From Pachypanchax playfairii (lineage: Eukaryota; Chordata; Actinopteri; Cyprinodontiformes; Aplocheilidae): a DNA stretch of 64,000 bases. Positions within the stretch are counted from its first letter, which is position 1, and the number at the start of each line of letters is the position of its first letter. Shown piece by piece: positions 1 to 9,500 of this stretch. The notes under the pieces were generated by a model that saw only the letters and a program-made list of their open reading frames with translations, did not search any database and was not told the DNA's origin. The stretch lies in contig SSNP01000108.1 of assembly GCA_006937955.1 (NCBI GenBank), positions 853,691-917,690 of the forward strand. The letters run 5' to 3'. Position numbers and translations under genes: made by a program.

Positions 1-285
1 GCTGGTAAGAGCTCAGGTCTACGACTGGAACGGGACCATTCCTACGTTTTTGGCACCCAGGGCCCTGTGTAAAAACAAAACCAGAAATGGGCCCAGCTAA
101 AAACGCTGGCTAAAAACAAAAAGAGATCTGGAATCCTGCCGCCCTGGATGCAACTCACACGGTAGCTAGCATCACTGTGCTCCCATGTTGGCCTTAAAAA
201 CACAGATCTAAGCCACGCCCTCCTCCTACCTTTACTCTTCAAAACAAAAACCTGTCTCCTGCTCTCTCCAGGTTTTTCCAGTCGG
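1..285 (-). other. sin3a: sin3a 3' UTR, running off the left edge
   Basis: Sequence downstream of the sin3a stop. I see no AATAAA on the minus strand before base 1, so the poly(A) site is probably outside the window. Confidence 0.5.
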
Positions 286-516
286 TTATGGAGTTTTGCT
301 TGGCGTGCCGTATTTGACGCGGTACTTGTTTATGTTCATGAAGTGGAGGAGCTCCGGGTGGCAGGTGGTGGTGCAGGGCAGCAGGCTGTCGCGTCCTTCA
401 CCCATCAGCCACTTGTTTGTGTCGACGTTCATGTCGCGGGTGACGTGTTCCTTGAGCCACTCGTCCACCCAGGCCTGGAAGCGTTTGTGCAGCCGCGTGC
501 TCACGCGCTCGTGCGA
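286..516 (-). CDS. sin3a: sin3a last coding exon, stop at 286-288
   Basis: 77 codons including TAA. Encodes SHERVSTRLHKRFQAWVDEW, KWLMGEGRDSLLPCTTTC and FMNINKYRVKYGTPSKTP. The end matches human SIN3A in both place and sequence. Confidence 0.96.
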   Translation of the reverse strand, partial: SHERVSTRLHKRFQAWVDEWLKEHVTRDMNVDTNKWLMGEGRDSLLPCTTTCHPELLHFMNINKYRVKYGTPSKTP

Positions 517-3500
517 CTGGGGGCAAAAAAATCCAGCAGGTAGATGATTATTAAACAGATAACAGCACGATTTAACAAAGCTGGTTTTGAGACTATAAAC
601 TCAACTGGATTTGTGTGTTACATCTTCCTTTGGAGCAGATTTAAAATGTCTCTGACATTTAATGTTATTTTACAACTTCATATCAATCAATATTACATTT
701 GTTGCCTGTGGACACCTTTCCACATAAATCATGAAGGGATGCAATACAGGAACTGGAGATGTAAACAAACCGATTGTATGGCAGAAAATGTAGAATCAGA
801 TAAAGAATCTATTGTTTCTGAGTGTTTGTTTCTTTCTGAGTGAGAAATCGACTCATGAGACGATGGTAAGAGAAACAGTTTTGATGCTACAGTTGAATGT
901 GTTTGAGCTGAAATCGGTTTAACGGGCCGATCAAACACAGTCAGTCTCAGTGTCATCATGGATGTAAACAAAGGTTCCAGATAAACACTCAGATCAGAAC
1001 AGAATGAGAGGAGCAGAAAGTAAAGAGACCAAAATCCACCAGAAATCTCTGATGGAGTTACTGATGATAAACTGGAAACTGTTGTCAGATCTTGACGAGT
1101 GCACACGACTCCGGTTGAGCTGTGAGTATTTCTCTCTCATATTATCTCTATTTTTACGTGGCGTAATTATCATGAATTGTGTACAAACTGTGACGTTCAT
1201 GATTCGTCCTAATGACAGCAGCTGGTTTGACTGACAGCTGCAGCTCATTTCAAACTCCAGTCCCTTTTAGTTTAGAACATTCATGTTTCTCAGCTCAGAT
1301 AAGAGGATTTCCACGTTGTTCTTTCTGCATATTGCTCCTTTTTTCTGTGCAGTATTGGATTACAGCTCATGTTGTTGATAGAAATAATATTTGATGTTTA
1401 ACTCGTGTCTCTGCTGAGTGGAAATTGGTTTAACTCGAGCTGCACAGATGAATCTTTCCAACCCACTGAGTCAGAACATCTACATTTGGTCCTCATCAAG
1501 TCTTTTAATTCTGTGTGAGTGATGTCATCATTCTCTGGGTCTGATTTAGTGAAATACATTAATAAAGCAGTGTTGCTAAAACTACATGCTACACAGCATT
1601 TCACCATTATATCAATGATAACACAAGCTCACAAACGCTTTTAATTGTTCATGTAAAATGTAAACATAGAGCTTCTTCCTGCATTTCATCACTTCCTGTT
1701 TCAAACTGAGACTGAAGTTCATAAAAACATTCTGATTTGCCTTCTAAGAGTCAAACAACAAAGTCATGCTGCTTTTAAATGTTTTATTGAGACCTGAACC
1801 AGTCAGAGAGACTATAAAAAACCTTAAACTGTAAGTGGAGAAATTAAATAAACCTTTCAGTTTCTGTTTTGAGAAGAATTTGATCAGATATATGGTGAAG
1901 ATCGATTGGAGCTGAACTCTGACCTCTAGTGGGATTTTAAAGGAAACTGAGAAACACGCTGCATGAAAGAAGAAAAGAATCCAAGGTTGTGATGTATAAA
2001 AGTCCATAATTATGAAGTAAGAAGGAAACATGTTTGGAAACATTTTTGGCAAACTAAGACAGTTGATCGATTTCCAAAATGAATACGACCTAAACTGCAG
2101 GTGTGGAAAAGGGTCAGTTGAGTCATGAGAGAGGAAGTTACACACTACAGACACGTGTGTCTGAATGTAAAGACTAACACAGAAAGTAACAAGGCTGAAT
2201 GAATGTTTATGGACTGATCCTCTATGTGGTTAAGGTTTGTTTTCTATCAACAGGTTTGTTCTGATACGAGTGAGATCCTCATTCTACAGCTTAATTTTAA
2301 ACATAGTGACAGATTAAAGAAGCCGAAACGCTCGAGAGCAGTCGGATCGGTACCGGCAGGTTTTACCTGTTGGGCTCTCATCAAGGCAGTGCGTCGATAC
2401 ATGTAGTCCTCAGACTTAAAGACGTAGACCATTTTGTAGGAGTTGAGTTTGAACATGCACTCCATCTTCTCCTTTTCCAGGGATTTCTTGCCCCCTTCGC
2501 TGGCCTCCTTGTCCAGCTGCTCTCTGCCCTTATGGTACTTCCTGATTCTTCTCAGGTTTCTGGTGGAAAAAGNGGAAACATGTCATTAATTTGTAATCCA
2601 CGAATCAGACATCTAAGTGTTGTATCTGATTAGTTCTGATGTAAAAAGGTGAGACTGATGACTTTACCTTGGAAGGAACACGGGCTTCTGAGCGAGGTGC
2701 TCCCTTAACTCAGGAGTGGTGGAATCTGGGTTTAAGTAGCGGCCGACGTAATCTGACCAACGCTGTAAACACAAACAAACCCCCAACGCTGTTAATCCAC
2801 AGATACGGTAAACTAAAATAAATCCATCTGCACCAGTAATATCAAAGGTTTGGTACTTATTAACTCATTCAGTGCCAGAGATATTGAGCATTTTACATAT
2901 TTTTGAAGGCCCACAGAATATTTTCTCCTATGACTATATGAATTCTGAAACCACCATCACAAAATTTAGTCTTTCTTCTTTCAAAAGCAAAAAAAAAGTT
3001 TCTACCTCTTCCTGTTATTTAGTAATCTGCAGTACAAAAGAGGAACTTTCATGAAAATCCACACGTTTCAGGACTAAAAGCTGAGATAAAGAGCGTTTTG
3101 TGTAAAAGAGGTTTTTCAAGCCGATCAGTGACTTTGATGTAAATATTTCATGTTTCAATGATTCATGCAACATCTGAACTATGTTTTACTACTATAAAAG
3201 TGAAAAAAACAACAGTAAAAAAGTACTTTTGATAGTTTATTTTATGTCTAAAAAGAGTCATTTATAGACAATTTCAACATTTGAATAAAATATAAGAAAA
3301 AAAGCAGCAAATTTCTGATTCAGATACTCGTGTGTGTGCACGTGTGCGTGCATGTGAAGGCGTGAGTGCTCGATTTAGTCAGTTCGTCTACCCCCCCTCC
3401 AGCCATCTGTGTATAACGTGTTCATAAATGTTTCCCTTCTCTCTGCTTCTTTGCTGTCTGTGGAACTATGTGCAGCTTATAAACTCGTGTGTGGGTTATA

Positions 3501-6500
3501 TTAGCCTAGTAAAAAGTCATTTTATCTCCTATAATCACCGGTGCAGCTTATATTCAATATAATGTCGCCTGTTCCCAATAGAAACGAGGCAGGAGCCAGG
3601 CACAAGAACACACTCAATGACAGCGCTGCTGTCTCTCACTGATGAGTGACAGAAATGCTTGCATCAAGCCCGGCTGATGTCCCGCCCCCAGAGCCAAATA
3701 CCCCACTGTGATTGGTGGGTATGTTCAGCTTTGTACATGACACCGCACAGACATTAATCGTTCTTATTAAGGTGAGGGCCACAAACTATCAGTCTGAGAC
3801 CCCTGCTGTAATGAGTTCAAATTCAACGAGCAGCTGTCCCAGAATGCTTAGCGGGATTTAAGCACATAAAAGCTGTAGAGACGTCAATGGCACTGAATGA
3901 GTTAACACTCATGTTATCTGTTCTTATTTTATATGTACATAAACAACTAACTTTACCCACTTGTCTATCAAACATAATAGAATATTAATAAACAAGACTC
4001 AGACTTTTACTTCTGTTTGTATTCTGTAACTACAGCGTTGGGATTGTTTGTTTAGATCTCACCTCAGCCTCCATGGGCTCATCTGAGTTCTCCTCTTCTG
4101 TGTCCAGCAGCTCCACTGTGAGCTGCACGTGTCCTCTGTTTCTCAGAAACATCACCTGAAGAAGAGAAGAATCATCAAATGAACTAATCATACAGGTAAA
4201 TAAACCAGACTGAGCCCCCCCCACCTTGTACTTGTAAAAGTGGTCAAGCAGAAAAATCAAAAATGAGTAATTTGGACCCAATATGTTGCCCTAGTTCTAT
4301 TAACTAATTAATCTAGTAACTAGCCACCAGTTTCAGTCTGGTTCACACAGCAGGATGTTAACAGAGTCGTAGGAGCTTCACACCGCTCACACAGCAAAAC
4401 AACGTGGTCATATTTATGTTCTGTTCGTACCGTGTGTGGTGTCTCATCATGTCATGTGGCCACACACACGGAGCGATTTCACTCGTCACATTCTCAGTAT
4501 AGATGGGAATTCTAACAAAAAAAAAACTCAGAAACTTGCAAGATCTGTGACTTCTGGTTGAAATCTGTGCGCTGCTGGTTGACAAACGCCACAAAACCTC
4601 AGAAGAAGAAGAAGCCTCCCATCACCTCGATTTCTGATCAGTTCTAATCGCAACACACCAAACACGCTGTGATATCGGGCCAAGACAATCCAACATATTG
4701 GATATCCCAGATTTGTGATCGAACATCCTCGCGAGCGAACCCGATCACTCTAAACACGCCACACACGGCAGGAATATCGGTTAAGATTAGCTTACGAGTC
4801 ATCCTGATAATCGGGGAAAAATCGGCATGAAAATCGTGCCGTGTGATTATGTGGGTGACTAAGTGGTCTACATCTCTATGACACGCTCCGTCAACAGATG
4901 TTGATGAAGGAAGCAGCTGACTTTAACAATGTTTATGTACTTTTTTAAAGGTAAATAACTCGTCTTCAGGAACCAAATGACCTCCAAAGGTTTTGACTTG
5001 TTCTCTTACCTTAAAGCAGTTCTCATCAGACATGAGCTGCTCGGCTTTCCGCTGGTAGATTCCTTCTGCGGAGCTTCTGGAGGTCTGCGTGGACAGCGAC
5101 CCTCCGGTGGCTCCATTCGAGCTCTCTGCCAGGTAGAGGTCAGTCACCTGGACGCAGATCTCGTCGCTCACTATATGCTGGAGCTGGTGGGATGGGGGTG
5201 TGTAGCAGATGGGTTACTGACCTGTAAACAGCTGTTACAATAACAGCATGAGACAGTAGATAACTACCTGGCGGACGATGCTCTGGATGAGCTTGTCCAT
5301 CGTGAAGGCGATGTAGGCGTGGATGGTGAACATTTCCCTCAGCGAGTCCTCATACTGAGAAGCTTCCATATTCCCATCCAGTAAGTTTCTAACCATCTCT
5401 AAGAAGGCGGAGTAGTAATCCTCCACTTCGATGTCCACTAGAGAGCAGAAACATTTCAATAATTAAATAAATATTTGCAAAAAACCCACAAAACTAAATA
5501 AACAGATGAACGTTGAGGGTTCGTTGTTACTCACTGGGCTCCTTGAGTCGGAGCTGAATAGCCAAATTGTCGTTCTTCTCCTTCTTCAGTCCCAGGACTT
5601 CCCTCTCCCAGTCCCGTTCTCGGACGTCCTCTTCGATCTGCCGCTCCGCCTGCTCGTATAACCGCAGCAGGCGCGAGCACAGCGTCTGATGGAGCCGCAG
5701 GAAGATGTACCAGTTGTTGTTGACGAGGAAAAGGTTGTAGGCGTCGTCACAGCCGCGCAGCTTCTGCGCGGCCGTGTTACCGAACAGCAGTTTGGACTTG
5801 GAGGGGCTCCCGCCGCCGGAGACGCCGTTGTGCTTTTTGGAAGCTCCCTCCTCCAGCTCCATCTCTTCCTCCTCCTCTTCCTCCTCCACATCAGACAGCT
5901 CACCACGCTGAGAGAAGAGCATGTCGGGGATGAAGTGGTAGATGATCTGTTTGATCTTGTATTTGTCCTCCTTATGGATGCTGGTCTGCCGCTTCACGTG
6001 GTGGATGATGAGCGCCGCCGCGTCCTCCAGGATCTGGCTGTCTTCGTAGGACAGCGTCAGGTGGGGGCCCGTCGGCGGGGTGGTGCTCTCCTCAGACGCT
6101 TGCTCCTGGCGCTGCAAAGCAAAGACACGTAAGTCTGTTGATAAACACAGACAACATCCATCTAGGTCACAGAGACACGGGAGAAATTCAGACCTCGTCG
6201 TAGATGCTCTCAATTTCATTCAGCAGGGACTTGGATCGAAGCACTTTGGTGTCATTCTGTTTGAAGTTAATGCCTTGATGGTCCAGAGATTTGAGGTAAT
6301 ACTTCTCGTTCTGCTCCCTCCAGATTTTGTTGAACCCTCGCTGGGCTTCCCGCCACTCTTCTTCTTTTGTTTTTAACCTGCAAAAAAAAACTCGCCAAAG
6401 TCAAATAAAACTCACAAACAGGAAAACTACAAAGAACCTGATGATGGAAGTGTTTGATTCAACCTTTTTAATACGATAGGAACAGAAACAGCTGGGTTCT

Positions 6501-9500
6501 TCTTCAGGCCGTCGATGATGTCGGGCGCTTTGTCTCCGTATATCCTCTGGATGGCCTTTCGGTGTATGACCTCTGAGGATCCACCCAGTGTGTTGTCCAA
6601 GCGAAACTTGGCCTGCTCCTCCGCAGACATCCGGGACAACTTCCTCTGCACCGTTTCCAGGACTCTGATGGTGGTCAGGTTGGTCTCCAGCACCACATCC
6701 AACTGTGTTAAAGGAAAAAAAAACTGTCCTAAACGGGTCCAACTGGAATGAAGCGGGCATCAACAACCTGTCGCTCACCTCGAAACGTTCGTCTTCACAG
6801 CGGTAGATGTGCTCCTCGTACTGGGTTTTCTTGGAACTGACAAACGTGGAGTCTTCAGACCAGGAAGGAAATGAGACCCAGGTGTCATTCAGGACCTGGA
6901 CACAGCAGAGTAAAGCAGTTAATATGAAGGACATGTCCATGTTTGTTAGAGACCTTACAGCTCATTGAAACATGCTTTAAACTGTTACTACCATGAACAC
7001 TATAATAGTTGATCAGGCCATAAAGAAAATCAAAAAATTCTCGATATTTTTAAAAAGCTGGATCTGTCGCCCGGCCCTAGTCGGTATCATCGTGCACCAC
7101 AATGAACATGAACCAGAGATAAACCAGAGTTTAGTTTGAATCTTTCAGACGTAACTCTAGTGTCAAATTACATTCCTTTTTTAGGTTAAATAAATGCATG
7201 ACTGTCTGTCTGTCCACTGTCCTTCATCCTGTCCTGTCTCACCTCTTTACATAGAGGAGTTCTGCCAGTGCATTTTGGCTGCTGGTAGCTTTTAGGCAGA
7301 GCTCTGTAGCTGGAGCCCAGTCTCTTACAGGAAGCGTAATCAATCTCCATGGCGATGCCCTCGGTGGCGCGTTCCTTCGGGTAAGTTTCAATGTGAGAAA
7401 TTTCTCGATACCCCAGGAAGTTTTTGAACCAGTTGAACAGCTCCGGGAATTTTCTGTGAAACAGAATCAAGTGTTTATTAAAATGTATTTAAAAGCTGCA
7501 GTTTTCATTTCATGTGTTGGGACAGCAGCACTCACCCTAAAAAAGGCAGCACCAGCTGAACCAGCTCAGCTCTGGAAATCACCTCCTGGTTAAAGATGAC
7601 CAGACAGCGCAAGAAGTTGTCGTAGGCCTCGGCACTTCGTAACGCTTTACGCACCTATGACACGTTTCAGGCATTAGAATAAACAAAGTGCAAAATTCTG
7701 ATGGAAAACAAAGTCCATCCATCAATCCATCCATTTGCCGTACCCACTTATTCCTATGCAGGGTCGTGGGGGGCTGGTGCTTATCTCCAGCAGGGATTGG
7801 GCGAGAGGCGGGGTTACACCCTGGACAGGTCACCAGTCCATCACAGGGCCACATAAAAACACACACACTCAGGGCCAATTTAAGGTCGCCAAATAACCTA
7901 ACATGCATTTTAATGGTTTGTGGGAGGAAACCGGAGTCCCTGGAGAAAACCCACATGTACAGGTAGCATACAAACACCATGCAGAAAGGCTGCAGATGAA
8001 CCACGACCTTGTTGCTGCAAGGCAATCATGCTACCGACCGCACCACTGTGCAGACCTCAGAAAACAGAGTGACTACATCAACTGGCTAATATCAGAAACT
8101 CCATTACAGGATCACTAATTAATGAATCGTATGTCATCCTTTTATCAAAATAAAACCATCATGTCCCAAACTTACCTTCTCAAAGAAAAGAGACTCTGTG
8201 CCGACTCCGTGCTTGTTGGGATCAGAACCAGAAGAATCCTTTAAATTCAGTAACTTGGGCTTCTTCTGCACACACACGAGCAGGTATGACCGTTACAAAC
8301 CATTAATTAAAAGATGGAAATGACAGTAAAACAGTTTCAGCAGCCTGAGTGTGTTGCGAACCTTCATGGGGGGCGTCCCTCCTGGTGTGGAGTGGCGACG
8401 GACCTGACAGCCGTTCTGATTGGGCCTCTGTCTGTTATTGAGCTGCAGCTTCTTGGTGGTGAGGCCGTGGTCATTCTTCACAGACTCTGCCTTCTCGGCT
8501 GTGGTTTTATTTAACATCTGAACAATAAAACAAAGACACCGGCTCTCAACGCAAGACGGGGAAAAACACCAGAGGGCTACAACGAGGTACTCTGAGTAAA
8601 ACATCAGATTTAATGTAACATCTTACTGCTGAACTGTTGGCGTCAGGGAGAAACTGCCCAAACTCCGAGAGCAGGTCCTCTTGATTCTTAAAAAGCCGGG
8701 CCACCTGGGCGTACACTTCCTGTTCTGTCAGTGCAGGTGTGTAGTTCCCTCCAGCCTCCTTAGCGTTCCGTTGTTCCTTCTGATGTAGATGAAAACACAT
8801 GTACAAGTTAACATTCAGAAAGCAGCTGGAACTAACAAAATCCTCAACCAGCAGAATCGGACAAAATATATTTACATAATAATTACCAACAAATTGAAAT
8901 AATATTTTAGTTTGAAATGCATTTAACTGCAAAATATAAAAATAACTCATCCTAATCATAACCTGTAGCTCAGTTATGTTCTTGAACTTCTCTGACCTGG
9001 TACGTGTGGAGAATCTCCAGGAAAGCTTTGTAGATGTCCGGCTGGCCCTGGAAGCGGTTCTTAATCTTGTTGACGTAGTTGATGGCGTGGTTGAACTCCA
9101 CGGGCTGGTTGTTCTGCATGGGTGGGCCGGCGGGGGTCCCGGTGAGGGGTGGGTGGAGCTGCACGGGCGGTGAGCGGGGAGAGGGGTAGGCGGGGATGGA
9201 CGGATTGGTCTGGCTGCTTGTTGTTAAAGCCTGAGGCTGAGGTGGCTATGAGGGGGGAGATAAAAATGTGAAGTACTACAAAAGTAATTTAAAAGACACA
9301 AACATTATTCATGTCTCACCTTGCTCGTCTTGGCGGGGGTGGACTGTGTCAGAAGAGGCGGAGCTGTGGTGTTCACAGCAGTTGGGAGCTGGGGCGGATG
9401 CTGGGTGCTGGCGCCGGTGATGGGGATGTTCTGGACTGATATTCCATGAGGGGTGATGTGGTGGATCTGACCAGGTGTGGTCACATTCACCAGATCATTA

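Noticed and set aside
5689..6132. 147-codon plus-strand frame in the sin3a region
   Set aside because: It is the antisense shadow of the large sin3a exon (5535-6111).
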